This document shows, piece after piece, positions 11,706 through 23,229 of a DNA stretch of 37,006 nt (positions within the stretch are counted from its first letter, which is position 1; each line of letters starts with the position of its first letter). Source of the DNA: Staphylococcus pseudoxylosus (GTDB lineage Bacteria; Bacillota; Bacilli; Staphylococcales; Staphylococcaceae). The DNA lies in NCBI RefSeq assembly GCF_003697915.1, contig NZ_RCVN01000017.1, positions 1 to 37,006 of the forward strand, given 5' to 3'. The notes beneath the pieces were generated by a model that saw only the letters and a program-made list of their open reading frames with translations, had not been told where the DNA came from and did no database searches. The position numbers and the translations under genes were made by a program.

Positions 11706-12895
11706 GATTTATCTCCTCCTCGCTCTAAAAATTGTTTTAAAGCAGCTTCGTCTAACGACATATTTTTGGTTATATCATACAACTTCATAAAATGCTCTGC
11801 AAACACTTTTTCAAATTTCACACGTTGCACTTTACCTTCTTCAGCTTTGGCATTTGCCCATATATGTTTTAAATCTTCTTCTGACTCTGCTTGTGCTTCA
11901 CCAAATATATGTGGATGCCTGTGTATCATCTTACTTGTTAAGTTTTGTACTACTTCATTTATATCAAAAAAGCCTTCTTTTTTACCAATACTTGTATGCA
12001 AGAGTACTTGTAATAGTATATCACCAAGTTCTTCTATAATATGCCAATCATCTTCATTATCTATGGCTTCAAATAGCTCAAATGATTCTTCTAATAAATA
12101 CCTTTTTAATGTGTTGTGTGTTTGTACTTTATCCCATGGACAACCATTTTCATCATCAACTAGTTGATCAATAATACTTGTCCCGTAATAAAAATCACTA
12201 TAGTATGTTGCTTCGTCATCAACTTTTCTAATAAATACACTTGTTACATTATTGAAAATCATAGCGTGATGGTCCAATTCAAACAAAGGTGTTTCAATAA
12301 CATTTGCTCCACCACTACTAGCACCGTCTACAATATAAACGAGCTGTTCATCATCATATCGCTCCATCAATGTCACTTTTAAATCTCCAGCTGTCATGGG
12401 ACTATACACTTGCGTGATTAATGTGTGTGTACGTATGTTTAATTGCTGACTTGTAAGCGACGTAGCATCAAGCAAAGTAAAACCATCATTAGGGTCTACT
12501 TTCACCGCTTCAAACACATCATCTATAAAGCTTTTACCGCCTAATATTTCAACTTTTATGTCGTCATGTTGTTGTGCATATGTCTCTAATTTTACAGTTG
12601 TCGTTTCAGCTACACGAGGATGTCCAGGCACTGTATACACGATATCATCTTCTTGAGCTGCTTCAATTAATTGCGTCACAATAGTTTGATAGACGTCATC
12701 AAATGCTTGATTTTCTTCATAAACATGATCAAAACTTTGGAATTGCATACCTTCGTCAGTCAAAGCTTGTATTACTGGATGCTCTAAAGTTCTTGTATAT
12801 GTTATAGGCTTATTTTTCAAAAATTTGTATATACCTAATGGCAAATCATCGATGCCGTAGTTGCCTAATCCAACAATCGTTATCTTCCCTGTCAT
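11702..12895 (-). CDS. mazG: MazG-family NTP pyrophosphohydrolase fused to a tetrapyrrole-methylase-like domain (YabN)
   Basis: 397 residues with two parts. Residues 1-225 resemble SAM-dependent tetrapyrrole methylases (ITIVGLGNYGIDDLPLGIY, DDIVYTVPGHPRVAETT), a domain of unclear function in this fusion. Residues 235-397 are MazG, starting DENGCPWDKVQTH, with the metal-binding EESFELFE (269-276) and EELGD (288-292) motifs and MIHRHPHIFGE. MazG enzymes hydrolyse nucleoside triphosphates, protecting against aberrant nucleotides. The order flippase-mazG-rqcP-divIC matches Bacillus yabM-yabN-yabO. The start overlaps the upstream gene's stop by one base (TAATG). Confidence 0.95.
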   Translation of the reverse strand: MTGKITIVGLGNYGIDDLPLGIYKFLKNKPITYTRTLEHPVIQALTDEGMQFQSFDHVYEENQAFDDVYQTIVTQLIEAAQEDDIVYTVPGHPRVAETTTVKLETYAQQHDDIKVEILGGKSFIDDVFEAVKVDPNDGFTLLDATSLTSQQLNIRTHTLITQVYSPMTAGDLKVTLMERYDDEQLVYIVDGASSGGANVIETPLFELDHHAMIFNNVTSVFIRKVDDEATYYSDFYYGTSIIDQLVDDENGCPWDKVQTHNTLKRYLLEESFELFEAIDNEDDWHIIEELGDILLQVLLHTSIGKKEGFFDINEVVQNLTSKMIHRHPHIFGEAQAESEEDLKHIWANAKAEEGKVQRVKFEKVFAEHFMKLYDITKNMSLDEAALKQFLERGGDKS

Positions 12896-14448
12896 TATCT
12901 TTCCCCCCTCTTCATATGGTATAACTTATCTCCAAATGGTAAATGCTTTAATTCTCTATAACTTAACAAGTTGGTATGCACAATAGCAACAACAATCACA
13001 ATGGCACCAATACCTGCTGCGATTAATAATTCTATTAAACCAATTATCCGTCCATGTTCAGGTATCAACCACATTGTAATTTGAACTGCTAATGAAAGGA
13101 TAAGCATTGTAACAATCAACTTCATCACATATTTACGCATACTTTGGAAAAGATAATATTTCAATACATGTTTGTGTAATACAATGGCAAATAAAATGAG
13201 TGATATTACAGTACTTATACTACCACCCAACATTAATAATTGCGGTATCAATACTATATTTAGTATCGTTTTACTTACAACACCCACGCTAAATGCCAAT
13301 AATACAGGACGCACTTTATTTTTTACTTGTAATAGAGCAATATCCATCATAATAAGTGACACACAAATAACAGTTAACATATATACAGCTAGCGTTAACG
13401 TTTGGCTATCATTTTTAAAAAATACGCTATTCATAATAGGCATTAAATTAATTAAACCAATACCTGCTGAAACACTAAACAAGATTGTGATTTTAATAGA
13501 AGCGTTAGCATATCTATTGGTAAGTACCTTATTCTTAACTTTTATTGCATCCGTTAGTAAAGGGATTAGTACAAAACAAAACGTCGTTGTGACGATTAAC
13601 CCCATTTGAATAAATGATGCACCACGGTCATAGACACCTTTTTGAGAAGCCGCTTGTTGAAAATTTAAACCTGTACTTTGCAACATGTGAAGTACTGTAA
13701 AACTATCGACCACTTGCCACACAATAACAATAAGTTGACTTACCGCAAAGACAAGTATAGCTAAGACGAGTTTCCGCCATTCTGCAAATGGTTTTTGCGC
13801 TGATTCATACGTCTTATTTTGTGAATGTTTAAATGGTTTGCACATTCCAAGGAAGAGACTCGATGCTAAAAACCCAAATGCCGAACCAATAATTGCTAAT
13901 GTTCCCGCAGCATAAAGTGACCATTGTTGTGTCATAAATAAAATGATCGCCACAATGATGATACCCACACGTACAAATTGCTCGATTACCTGGGAAATAG
14001 CTGGCACATTCATGTTCCTCTGTGCTTGATAATAACCTCTAAACACACCTAAAACGCCGATAAACAAGAAGCTAAAACTTGCTGCTCTAAGCATAGGCGT
14101 CAGATTAATATCCCCCATTAACAATGCAACCCACTTCGCACAAAGTAGCAGAATCAAGAAAAAGACTGTGCTTATGAGTTGTATGCGCATCATCACATGC
14201 ATGTACTGCTTTAAATTTCCTTCCGAACCAAATATCTGGGTAACTGCACTAGGTATCGCATTCATCGTTAAAATAACACCTAACGCTACAATCGGATAAA
14301 CTTGTTGATATGCATATAACCCTTCATCACCCAAAATATTTTGGTAAGGTACACGGTAAATTGCACTTAATACTTTGACAACTATAAGAGCCAAAGTGAG
14401 CACGACCACTCCACTAAAAGCAGTCGACTTGTCTATCTTAGCTTTCAT
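12895..14448 (-). CDS. yabM: Polysaccharide-export / MATE-MVF superfamily membrane protein (YabM-like)
   Basis: 517 residues, almost wholly hydrophobic, with about 14 predicted membrane helices and short loops. It belongs to the MOP flippase superfamily, which includes Wzx, MurJ and SpoVB, as judged by topology, the N-terminal [33 protein letters not shown] segment typical of the SpoVB/YabM group, and its place between mfd and mazG. A lipid-linked glycan carrier is the likely substrate class, but the substrate is not visible. It overlaps the end of mfd by 11 bases and has no good ribosome site of its own, so translation is probably coupled. Confidence 0.9.
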   Translation of the reverse strand: MKAKIDKSTAFSGVVVLTLALIVVKVLSAIYRVPYQNILGDEGLYAYQQVYPIVALGVILTMNAIPSAVTQIFGSEGNLKQYMHVMMRIQLISTVFFLILLLCAKWVALLMGDINLTPMLRAASFSFLFIGVLGVFRGYYQAQRNMNVPAISQVIEQFVRVGIIIVAIILFMTQQWSLYAAGTLAIIGSAFGFLASSLFLGMCKPFKHSQNKTYESAQKPFAEWRKLVLAILVFAVSQLIVIVWQVVDSFTVLHMLQSTGLNFQQAASQKGVYDRGASFIQMGLIVTTTFCFVLIPLLTDAIKVKNKVLTNRYANASIKITILFSVSAGIGLINLMPIMNSVFFKNDSQTLTLAVYMLTVICVSLIMMDIALLQVKNKVRPVLLAFSVGVVSKTILNIVLIPQLLMLGGSISTVISLILFAIVLHKHVLKYYLFQSMRKYVMKLIVTMLILSLAVQITMWLIPEHGRIIGLIELLIAAGIGAIVIVVAIVHTNLLSYRELKHLPFGDKLYHMKRGER

Positions 14449-17400
14449 CAGAGATAACCATACTTTCTTCTAAACATTTTGCTAGGAATTTCAAATTATC
14501 AAACCAAGTACTTGTTTTATTTAATGTCACTTTCATTTTACCATCTTGAACGCCTACTTTCATTGTGCGTCCTAATGGTTGCGTCTGTTTAAATAATGTT
14601 TCGCCATTAATATCTGTCGTACCCTTTTCAGATAAATAAATTTCTACCTTTTTACCAATATCCTTAATCAAGGTTACGCCAGCATGCAATGCATGTATTT
14701 TAATTTCCATCATTTCTAGCAGTCTTTCAACTTCAACAGGGTAATCATTAAAGCGGTCAATTAACTCATCTTTAACATCCATTAACTGTGCTTCTGTCTC
14801 AATTTTACGTAATTTCTTATAAATTTCTATTTTAGCTTGCTCATTTTGAATGTACTCTGCTGGTAAGTATGCATCAATATTAAGTTCAATCTCAACATCT
14901 GGAGCATCTTGTTTTTCATCTGTCACGCCACGTTTTTCATTTACTGCTTCTTCTAACATTTGAGAATATAAGTCAAATCCTACTGAATCTATAAAGCCAT
15001 GTTGTTGTTTACCTAATAAATTACCTGCACCTCGAATGTTTAAATCACGCATCGCAATTTTGAAACCTGAACCTAATTCAGTAAATTCTTTAATTGCTTG
15101 CAAACGATCTTCAGCAGTTTCCGACAGTACTTTATTCGTAGGATGTAAGAAATATGCATAACCAATACGACTCGAACGACCTACACGTCCTCTTAGTTGA
15201 TAAAGTTGACTTAATCCAAAGCGATCTGCATCTTCTATAATTAATGTATTGGCATTTGGAACATCTACGCCTGTTTCTATAATAGTCGTAGTTACAATGA
15301 TGTCATATTCATGATTGATAAAACTCAGCATTGTTTCTTCTAAATCTCTTTCATTCATTTGTCCATGCGCAACACCTATATTGGCATCTGGCATAAGCAT
15401 TTGTAATTGCTCTCTTTTTTCATATATAGACTGCACTTTATTATATAAATAAAACACCTGACCATCTCTTGATAATTCTCTTTCTAGGGCTTCCTTAATA
15501 AAGTTAGTGTTCTGCTCTAATACGTATGTTTGCACTGGGAAACGGTTCTCTGGTGGCGTTTCAATGACAGACAAATCACGCACGCCTAGCATACTCATGT
15601 GCAAGGTACGCGGAATTGGTGTAGCTGTTAGCGTAAGCACATCTACATTATTTTTTAAAGATTTGATTCGTTCTTTATGGCGAACACCAAATCGTTGTTC
15701 TTCATCGACAATGAGCAACCCTAAATCTTTATAATGAATATCTTTCCCCAGTAATTTATGTGTGCCTACAATGATATCAACAAAACCAGATTTCAAACCT
15801 TCTTTAGTTTCCTTGATTTCTTTTGCTGTTCTAAATCTACTGATTAGCTGCACTTCTATTGGGAAGTCTTGCATGCGTTCGATTAATGTTTCATAGTGCT
15901 GTTGTGCTAATATAGTTGTCGGTACTAAAAAGGCAACTTGCTTACCTTCCATCACTGCTTTAAATGCTGCTCTTACAGCAACTTCAGTCTTACCGTAACC
16001 AACATCCCCACACAGCAATCTATCCATAGGACGCTCAATTTCCATATCCTTTTTAATCTCTTCAATCGACTTGCTTTGGTCGGGAGTAAGTTCATAAGGA
16101 AAGTCAATTTCAAAATCATTTTGTTCAGCTGTATCTGGACCAAATTGATATCCAACAGACATTTCACGTGCTTTATATAGCTCTATTAATTCGTCTGCCA
16201 TATCTTCAACACTTTGTTGAACTTTTGCTTTTGTCTTTTTCCACTCTGTGCCACCAAGTTTGTTTAACTTAGGCGTTTTATCTTCTGAGGCTACGTATTT
16301 TTGCACTTGGTCCATTTGATCAACAGGTACAAATAATTGGTCTGTTCCTTTATATTGAAGTTTAATGTAATCTTTATGTACACCGCCCACTTCTAATGTT
16401 TCAACACCTAAGTATCTACCTACACCGTGATGGACATGTACAATATAATCACCTACTTTTAAATCTTGATAAGATTTAATTTTTTCGGCGTTTGTTAATG
16501 TTTTTTGTTGTTTTGGTTTTTTCTTTTGTTTTGATTTAAATAATTCTCGCTCAGTAACAACTACTAGTTGCATGTATGGTAATTCAAAACCTTCTGATAA
16601 ACTACCTTCAGTAATGATTGCACTCCCACCTTCATTACGGTGCGTAGGCGTATCGATAAAGGTTGGTATATGCATTTCATTAAGCATAGATTGTATACGT
16701 TCTTTTTTGACTTCTGTTTCAGCAAGTACAACAATCGTATAATCATTTTGAATAAACCTTTGAAATTCTGAACGCATAATATCATATTGTCCATAAAACT
16801 GTTGCACAGGCTTACATGAAAATTTAATAATTTCGTTTAGTTCAATAGACATTGTCGCTGTGAATAATGTGAAATATGTCACTGGATATGATTTTAGCTG
16901 GTTTTCAAAAGCATCATATTGCAAGAAACTTTGATCAATAAATCCTTTACCACTTTCAATCAAATTTTGCATAAACTCATCCGCTTCTGAAATAAGTGAC
17001 GTTTCAGTTTCTTTAATTCTGTTATATTCATCTACCGCTACAATGGCGTCATCTTTAAAGTAATCGATAATTGTTGTAGGCTGTTGATACATAAAAGCGA
17101 CAAGACGGCGTAGTACTTGGTGATCAAACATAGATGATTCGAACAACTGAAAGCTTTCATATGTTTCTTTTAATTCATTACGAACCGATTCATCAATTTT
17201 TGGCCTTGTATATTCATATGCTTCTTTAAGTTTTTGCTTTGTATGCTTAAGCACATCTTCTGTGATTATATAATCGCTCGCAGTAGTGATGTTTACTTCT
17301 TCAACATTTTCCTCTGATCTTTGGGTTTCTACATCAAAGTCACGAATTGAATCTACTTCTGTATCAAAAAGTTCAATTCTAACTGGACTACCAATTAGTG

Positions 17401-17950
17401 GATATATATCAATAATACCGCCTCGTAAGGAAAACTCACCTATATGAGAAACAACACTTTCTCTACGATATCCCATATTAACTAATTTATTTAAGAAGTC
17501 ATCAATATCTAAATCGTCCCCTACACTTAAAGTTAACTGATGTGATTTCCACATTTCTACTGGGGTCAACCATTTCTTCAGACCGTTAAGCGGAACGATA
17601 AATAAACCTCTCTTTTCTTGAGCAAGCGCCGTTAATGTACGCACACGTTCACTCATAAATTGAGGGCTTTGTGTTGAAAATTCTTCTGTCATAATATCTT
17701 GCATTGGGTACTTGTAAATATCCTGTTCTTCAACAAACTGTGTCAAATCACTTTCTAATTTATCTGCTTGATAAAGATTGTTTGTTACAATTAATAATTG
17801 TTTAGAACTATTTAAATATTTTTCGGCGATAATCGTTGCTTTAGCGGCACCTGATAAGCCAGTAACCAATACTTGCTCTTTTCCAAATACTTCGTTTAAT
17901 TCCTGATAACGTTTATCTTCATTTATATATTCTGTAATTATTGATTTCAA
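14438..17950 (-). CDS. mfd: Mfd transcription-repair coupling factor
   Basis: Removes stalled RNA polymerase and recruits UvrA; an ATP-dependent DNA translocase. 1170 residues, the family length. The N-terminal UvrB-homology part is followed by the CarD-like polymerase-interaction domain (about 495-550, [17 protein letters not shown]), the motor with Walker A GDVGYGKT (648-655), DEEQ box (749-752), [12 protein letters not shown] and the GRVGRSSR motif VI, a TRG region, and a C-terminal regulatory domain. The start is an unusual TTG that overlaps the pth stop (TTGA), and I see only a weak upstream ribosome site, so translation probably depends on pth. Confidence 0.97.
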   Translation of the reverse strand: MKSIITEYINEDKRYQELNEVFGKEQVLVTGLSGAAKATIIAEKYLNSSKQLLIVTNNLYQADKLESDLTQFVEEQDIYKYPMQDIMTEEFSTQSPQFMSERVRTLTALAQEKRGLFIVPLNGLKKWLTPVEMWKSHQLTLSVGDDLDIDDFLNKLVNMGYRRESVVSHIGEFSLRGGIIDIYPLIGSPVRIELFDTEVDSIRDFDVETQRSEENVEEVNITTASDYIITEDVLKHTKQKLKEAYEYTRPKIDESVRNELKETYESFQLFESSMFDHQVLRRLVAFMYQQPTTIIDYFKDDAIVAVDEYNRIKETETSLISEADEFMQNLIESGKGFIDQSFLQYDAFENQLKSYPVTYFTLFTATMSIELNEIIKFSCKPVQQFYGQYDIMRSEFQRFIQNDYTIVVLAETEVKKERIQSMLNEMHIPTFIDTPTHRNEGGSAIITEGSLSEGFELPYMQLVVVTERELFKSKQKKKPKQQKTLTNAEKIKSYQDLKVGDYIVHVHHGVGRYLGVETLEVGGVHKDYIKLQYKGTDQLFVPVDQMDQVQKYVASEDKTPKLNKLGGTEWKKTKAKVQQSVEDMADELIELYKAREMSVGYQFGPDTAEQNDFEIDFPYELTPDQSKSIEEIKKDMEIERPMDRLLCGDVGYGKTEVAVRAAFKAVMEGKQVAFLVPTTILAQQHYETLIERMQDFPIEVQLISRFRTAKEIKETKEGLKSGFVDIIVGTHKLLGKDIHYKDLGLLIVDEEQRFGVRHKERIKSLKNNVDVLTLTATPIPRTLHMSMLGVRDLSVIETPPENRFPVQTYVLEQNTNFIKEALERELSRDGQVFYLYNKVQSIYEKREQLQMLMPDANIGVAHGQMNERDLEETMLSFINHEYDIIVTTTIIETGVDVPNANTLIIEDADRFGLSQLYQLRGRVGRSSRIGYAYFLHPTNKVLSETAEDRLQAIKEFTELGSGFKIAMRDLNIRGAGNLLGKQQHGFIDSVGFDLYSQMLEEAVNEKRGVTDEKQDAPDVEIELNIDAYLPAEYIQNEQAKIEIYKKLRKIETEAQLMDVKDELIDRFNDYPVEVERLLEMMEIKIHALHAGVTLIKDIGKKVEIYLSEKGTTDINGETLFKQTQPLGRTMKVGVQDGKMKVTLNKTSTWFDNLKFLAKCLEESMVISDES

Positions 17951-18519
17951 TTGATTTCACCATTATATTCATTCATCACGCGATCAAACCGATCACTTTC
18001 TATGTAGGCTTCAATTGCACGTGCAGAATGTTCTATTACTTTATTCATTGTTTCCATTTCTTGTTTTGAGAATTTTTGTAGTACATAGTCTACGATAGAC
18101 ATCCCATTTGAAGGTCTGTCTACACCAATCCTAATACGTTTAAATTGATCTGTGCCTAACACTTGGATAATAGATTTCATACCATTATGTCCACCAGCAC
18201 TCCCTTTTTGTCTTAAACGGATTTCACCTTGTGGTAAGTCTAAATCATCATATAAAACGACTAAATCATCAATATCTATGTCATAGTATTTCATTAACGG
18301 GCCTACTGCCTCACCAGATAAATTCATCATCGTCATCGGTTCAATAAACATTACTTTTTCGCCTGCAAATCGTTCTATCGTATAAGCACCTTTAAACTTC
18401 TGTTTATCTAAAGTAAACTTATTTTGCTCTAACATATAATCAATTACTTCAAATCCAATATTATGTTTTGTTTGTTCAAAGCGTTTACCGATATTGCCTA
18501 AACCTACAATACACTTCAT
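17947..18519 (-). CDS. pth: Peptidyl-tRNA hydrolase
   Basis: Releases peptides from prematurely dropped peptidyl-tRNA; essential. 190 residues. It starts [21 protein letters not shown] with catalytic His19 and continues with the [12 protein letters not shown] segment, the YDDLDLP catalytic Asp region and [21 protein letters not shown] precedes the ATG. It is the first gene of pth-mfd-yabM-mazG-rqcP-divIC, where neighbouring genes touch or overlap up to rqcP. A bidirectional terminator separates it from rplY, so it needs a promoter in 18520-18621. That stretch is AT-rich with several -10-like words but no good pair of boxes. Confidence 0.97.
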   Translation of the reverse strand: MKCIVGLGNIGKRFEQTKHNIGFEVIDYMLEQNKFTLDKQKFKGAYTIERFAGEKVMFIEPMTMMNLSGEAVGPLMKYYDIDIDDLVVLYDDLDLPQGEIRLRQKGSAGGHNGMKSIIQVLGTDQFKRIRIGVDRPSNGMSIVDYVLQKFSKQEMETMNKVIEHSARAIEAYIESDRFDRVMNEYNGEIN

Positions 18520-18621
18520 TATGTTACCTCCAATAGTTGTCTTTCTTTATCTAATTTATATTCGAGTTCTATTATTTATTATTCTTATTATTTTTTGCCG
18601 TATCATTCACTATAATAACAT

Positions 18622-18662
18622 AAAAAAGCACCTGCTTAACGTATTAAGCACGGTGCTTTTTA
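18622..18662. terminator. Bidirectional terminator between rplY and pth
   Basis: Nearly perfect hairpin: AAAAAGCACC-TGCTTAA / TTAAGCA-c-GGTGCTTTTT, 17 bp with a 4-base loop and A/T runs on both sides, so it can act on either strand; rplY is the natural client. A second hairpin without a T run, ACGCTGA/TCAGCGT (18675-18693), precedes it in the rplY 3' UTR and may protect the transcript end. Confidence 0.93.
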
Positions 18663-18728
18663 TAAGATATGATAACGCTGAGTTAATCAGCGTATGATGG
18701 TAAAGTAATTACAAGCTATGTCAGCTTA

Positions 18729-19385
18729 TTATTTTTCTTCACTTTCATCTTCATCGTCTTTTTCTTCGCCAACAACAGCTGGTTCTTCAGTTTCTGAATC
18801 GCCTTCCATTGCTTCGATTTCTTCTTCAGTAGGTTCTTCTGTTGGAGGAACTACTGTTACAACTGAATCAGTTACTTCGTTTTCGATAGTGAATTCACCT
18901 GAAATTTTGATGTCTTCTACTGAAAGCGTATCATTAATTTCTAATTCAGTGATATCTACTTCGATTACTTCAGGAATATTGTCTGGAGTAGCAGTAACTT
19001 CAAGGTTGAATAATGGTTGTTCAACAACGCCGCCTTCTTTAGATCCAACAGCTTCACCAACTAATTGAACTGGTACTTCAACAGTACGTTCTTCAGTCAT
19101 GTTGATAGCTAAGAAATCAATGTGAGTGATTTGGTTTTTAAGTGGGTCGAATTGGTAGTCAGAAACCATTACTTTAATAGTTTTAGAACCTACGCCTAAT
19201 TCGATAACACCGTTACGTCCAACTTCACGGATAACTTTGATAAATTCTACTTCATCTACTTTAACTGAAGTATTTTTAGTACCATAACCGTATACGATTG
19301 CAGGTACTTTACCAGTATTTCTTAATTTTTTAAGGTCTGAACGAGTTTGTTTACCTTGACGAATAATTGACTTTAATGCAGCCAT
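18729..19385 (-). CDS. rplY: Ribosomal protein bL25, long TL5/CTC form
   Basis: Binds 5S rRNA in the 50S subunit. 218 residues: the L25 core (about 1-95, [29 protein letters not shown] to [11 protein letters not shown]), the CTC C-terminal domain (about 96-185), and an acidic tail very rich in Glu and Asp ending DEDESEEK. An in-frame upstream ATG at 19403 has no room for a ribosome site; the ATG at 19385 has AAAGGTGG eight bases upstream and gives the usual N-terminus. It has its own promoter after prs and a strong terminator. In Bacillus the orthologue ctc is a classic SigB gene; here I see a SigA-type promoter and no SigB motif. Confidence 0.97.
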   Translation of the reverse strand: MAALKSIIRQGKQTRSDLKKLRNTGKVPAIVYGYGTKNTSVKVDEVEFIKVIREVGRNGVIELGVGSKTIKVMVSDYQFDPLKNQITHIDFLAINMTEERTVEVPVQLVGEAVGSKEGGVVEQPLFNLEVTATPDNIPEVIEVDITELEINDTLSVEDIKISGEFTIENEVTDSVVTVVPPTEEPTEEEIEAMEGDSETEEPAVVGEEKDDEDESEEK

Positions 19386-19421
19386 ATTATTTCCACCTTT
19401 CATATTTTGTTCTTATATTTC

Positions 19422-19451
19422 ATTATAAGAACCCCTTCACTTACCCATCAA
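19422..19451 (-). promoter_or_regulatory. SigA promoter of rplY, with overlapping dyads
   Basis: On the minus strand, TTGATG (19446-19451), an 18-base spacer and a perfect TATAAT (19422-19427); the predicted start is near 19415, giving a ~30-base leader. Two inverted repeats overlap it: TTCTTATA/TATAAGAA (19410-19417 and 19424-19431) across the -10 and start, and CAACAT-c-ATGTTG (19449-19461) across the -35. Because they lie at or before the start site they cannot act as leader hairpins and look more like protein-binding sites. Confidence 0.68.
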
Positions 19452-19523
19452 CATCATGTTGCTTGCAAGTGTTTATTAAGTCGTGAAATCACGAACGGAA
19501 CAATTATATATCTATTTTACCAA

Positions 19524-20489
19524 TTAGTCAAATAGTACACTAACAGATTCGCGTTCATATACACGGATAATTGCTTGTGCTAGTAAACCTGCTACAGATA
19601 ATTCTTTCGTGTTAGATGGTTTACGACTTTCATCTAATTGAATTGAATTCGTAACTACAAGCTCTTTTATTGCTGAATTTTCAATGCGTTCTTTTGCAGG
19701 ACCCGATAAAACAGGGTGTGTACAACATGCATAAACATCTTTAGCACCTTTATCTTTTAAGGCTTGTGCAGCTAAAGTAATCGTACCAGCAGTATCAATA
19801 ATATCGTCTATAATAATAGCTGTACGGCCATCGATTTCACCTACAATATTCATCACTTCAGCAACATTAGGTTTTGGACGACGTTTATCTATAATGGCAA
19901 TTGGTGTTTTCAATATATCTGCAAGTTTACGTGCTCTTGTTACCCCACCGTGGTCAGGTGAAACAACAACACATTCTTCAAGGTCAATATCTGTCTGATT
20001 ATTAAAATATTCTGCTAAGATGGGAACACCCATTAAGTGGTCAATTGGCATATCGAAGAATCCTTGGATTTGTGGCGCATGTAAGTCAAGTGCAATCATA
20101 CGATCTGCGCCTGCTGTTTCAATTAAGTTCGCTACAAGTTTTGCTGTAATTGGTTCACGACTACGCGCTTTTCTATCTTGGCGTGCATAGCCATAATATG
20201 GAACAACTATATTAATATTCGCTGCTGATGCGCGTCTACAAGCATCAATCATGATTAACAATTCCATTAGATGTAAATTGACTGGATTTGATGTTGGTTG
20301 AATAATAAATACATCACAACCGCGAATACTTTCTTCTATATTAATTTGAATTTCTCCATCGCTGAAACGTTTTACCGAACATTTACCTAGCTCAATTCCA
20401 ACTTGGTCTGCAACTTCTTGGGCTAATGGTTCATTACCCTTTAAAGAAAATATTTTCAAAGCAGAATTCTTATACTCATTGTTTAACAT
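19524..20489 (-). CDS. prs: Ribose-phosphate pyrophosphokinase (PRPP synthetase)
   Basis: Makes PRPP from ribose 5-phosphate and ATP for nucleotide, His and Trp synthesis. 321 residues. Class I features: [16 protein letters not shown], the DACRRASA segment, YGYARQDRK with ATP-binding Arg and His, [12 protein letters not shown] (177-188) and the PRPP loop [10 protein letters not shown] (227-236). It follows glmU by 152 bases, with no terminator seen between them, so the two are probably co-transcribed. PRPP made here is the substrate of hpt and the effector of PurR, both encoded in this window. Confidence 0.97.
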   Translation of the reverse strand: MLNNEYKNSALKIFSLKGNEPLAQEVADQVGIELGKCSVKRFSDGEIQINIEESIRGCDVFIIQPTSNPVNLHLMELLIMIDACRRASAANINIVVPYYGYARQDRKARSREPITAKLVANLIETAGADRMIALDLHAPQIQGFFDMPIDHLMGVPILAEYFNNQTDIDLEECVVVSPDHGGVTRARKLADILKTPIAIIDKRRPKPNVAEVMNIVGEIDGRTAIIIDDIIDTAGTITLAAQALKDKGAKDVYACCTHPVLSGPAKERIENSAIKELVVTNSIQLDESRKPSNTKELSVAGLLAQAIIRVYERESVSVLFD

Positions 20490-20641
20490 TTATAGTCCTC
20501 CAATTAATTCTTTCAATTCGTTTTCATTTGTAGACAAAACAAAACTTAAAGCGTTCAGCAACATAATCACATACTCTGGTTAACTTTCATACAATTACAT
20601 TGATTTTAACAGTTTAAGCACGCTTGTCTAAATATATGCCT

Positions 20642-22033
<1,392 letters not shown>

Positions 22034-22035
22034 TT

Positions 22036-22065
22036 ATTATAATTTAACGCTAGTCACACTTTCAA
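22036..22065 (-). promoter_or_regulatory. SigA promoter of glmU-prs
   Basis: On the minus strand, TTGAAA (22060-22065), an 18-base spacer and a perfect TATAAT (22036-22041); predicted start near 22029, about 32 bases before the glmU ATG. Confidence 0.7.
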
Positions 22066-22390
22066 GGCTCAAAACATCAATGTTATATAATGGAAATATT
22101 TTTATTAAAAATATCAGAAATATCTAAGCATGGATTTGTCATCTTTGTTCAATTGAGTAACCGCTTTTATATTATCGAATACTAGTTTAATATACGAACG
22201 TATAATAAGAATACTATACTCTCATTTAGTTGTTATCATACGTATACGCCTCTTTTCTGATTCTAATATTCTGGTTTAAGCTATAGTAAAAAATGTATTT
22301 TACTTATAATTGTTAATAATATATTTTTTGTCACCTTTACACTTTCACAATTAATTTTATTTTTTTATTTCAAATTGACTTTGCAAAATA
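22066..22390. other. Gene-free AT-rich interval between the glmU promoter and the spoVG terminator
   Basis: I find no gene with a believable start and ribosome site here. It holds a perfect dyad TATACGAACGTATA (22192-22205), a second CGAA word 21 bases away (22175-22178), and an AT dyad ATATTTTTA/TTAAAAATAT near 22088-22106. None is clearly a terminator or promoter for known genes. Confidence 0.5.
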
Positions 22391-22433
22391 AAAAAGATTG
22401 GATTTCCTTTTATGCGGAAATCCAATCTTTTTT
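22391..22433. terminator. Terminator of the ispE-purR-yabJ-spoVG operon (bidirectional)
   Basis: Perfect 17-bp stem AAAAAGATTGGATTTCC (22391-22407) / GGAAATCCAATCTTTTT (22416-22432) with an 8-base loop. The A and T runs on both sides allow termination on either strand. It lies 27 bases after the spoVG stop. Confidence 0.95.
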
Positions 22434-22459
22434 ATTATACTTCGTTTTACTATTTTAAT

Positions 22460-22771
22460 TTAAGCTTCTTCTTCTTCAGAATTATCTGATGACTGCGCAT
22501 TTCTGTCAGGGATGACCTCATCAGTTTCTTCATACACTTTCATCACGGCATCTTGTATTTCTTGTCTCATTTCAGAATTTATAGGATGCGCGATATCTCG
22601 GAATTCACCGTCTGGTGTACGTTTACTTGGCATTGCGACGAATAGACCTGTGTTGCCTTCAATCACTCGTAAATCATGTACTACAAATGATTCATCTAAA
22701 GTAATTGAAACGAGCGCTTTCATTCTTCCATCTGTTTGTATTTTTCTAAGTCTTACATCTGTCACTTTCAT
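22460..22771 (-). CDS. spoVG: SpoVG, site-specific DNA/RNA-binding regulator
   Basis: 103 residues: the compact SpoVG fold ([60 protein letters not shown]) and a short acidic, Ser-rich tail. In S. aureus SpoVG is a SigB-dependent effector that affects capsule, cell wall and virulence gene expression; here that is inferred from orthology. AGGGGGG precedes the ATG. It follows yabJ by 65 bases without a terminator. The SigB promoter found inside purR should drive both, while read-through from ispE-purR gives a basal level. Confidence 0.97.
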   Translation of the reverse strand: MKVTDVRLRKIQTDGRMKALVSITLDESFVVHDLRVIEGNTGLFVAMPSKRTPDGEFRDIAHPINSEMRQEIQDAVMKVYEETDEVIPDRNAQSSDNSEEEEA

Positions 22772-22836
22772 GTAGTGAGCCCCCCTAGTATCTCTTTGTT
22801 TAGAAGCTTAACAATTTCATTAAAAATTATAAACCC

Positions 22837-23211
22837 TTACTTCACTTTCGCTATTAATTCGATTTCAACTTTAACATCTTTCGGCAATCTCGCCACTTCA
22901 ACACAACTTCTCGCTGGTTGATGTTCATTAAAGTATTTGCCATAAACTTCATTTATATTTTGAAATTCATTCATATCAGCAATGAAAATAGTAGCTTTAA
23001 TTACTGAATCTAAATCTGATCCAGCTTGGTCTAACACAACTTTTAAATTTTCTAGAACTTGTGTCGTTTGCTCTTTTACATCTTCACTGACAATTTCTCC
23101 ATTTAAATTTAATGGAATTTGTCCTGAAGTGAATACAAGTCCATTTATTTCCGTTGCATGCGAGTATGGCCCTAAAGCTTCGGGCGCCTTTTCCGTATTA
23201 ATAACTTTCAT
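22837..23211 (-). CDS. yabJ: RidA family reactive-intermediate deaminase (YabJ)
   Basis: Hydrolyses enamine/imine intermediates released by PLP enzymes. 124 residues. Family features: APEALGPYSHATEINGLVFTSGQIP, TTQVLENLKVVLDQAGSDLDSV, a C-terminal VEVARLPKDVKVEIELIA with the conserved active-site Arg. The start has AAAGGAGCGATTTC upstream. Lies 18 bases after purR and before spoVG, the same order as in Bacillus and S. aureus. YabJ was linked to PurR function in Bacillus, but a direct role is not shown by the sequence. Confidence 0.96.
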   Translation of the reverse strand: MKVINTEKAPEALGPYSHATEINGLVFTSGQIPLNLNGEIVSEDVKEQTTQVLENLKVVLDQAGSDLDSVIKATIFIADMNEFQNINEVYGKYFNEHQPARSCVEVARLPKDVKVEIELIAKVK

Positions 23212-23229
23212 GATGTCGAAATCGCTCCT

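Noticed and set aside
11260..13609. Several plus-strand open frames opposite divIC, mazG and yabM
   Set aside because: They lie antisense to clear conserved genes, lack ribosome sites and have compositions expected from the complementary strand.
22274..22291. Plus-strand GTTTAA-N13-ATGTAT in the spoVG-glmU spacer
   Set aside because: The -10 half matches only 4 of 6 positions and it would run into a bidirectional terminator with no gene beyond.
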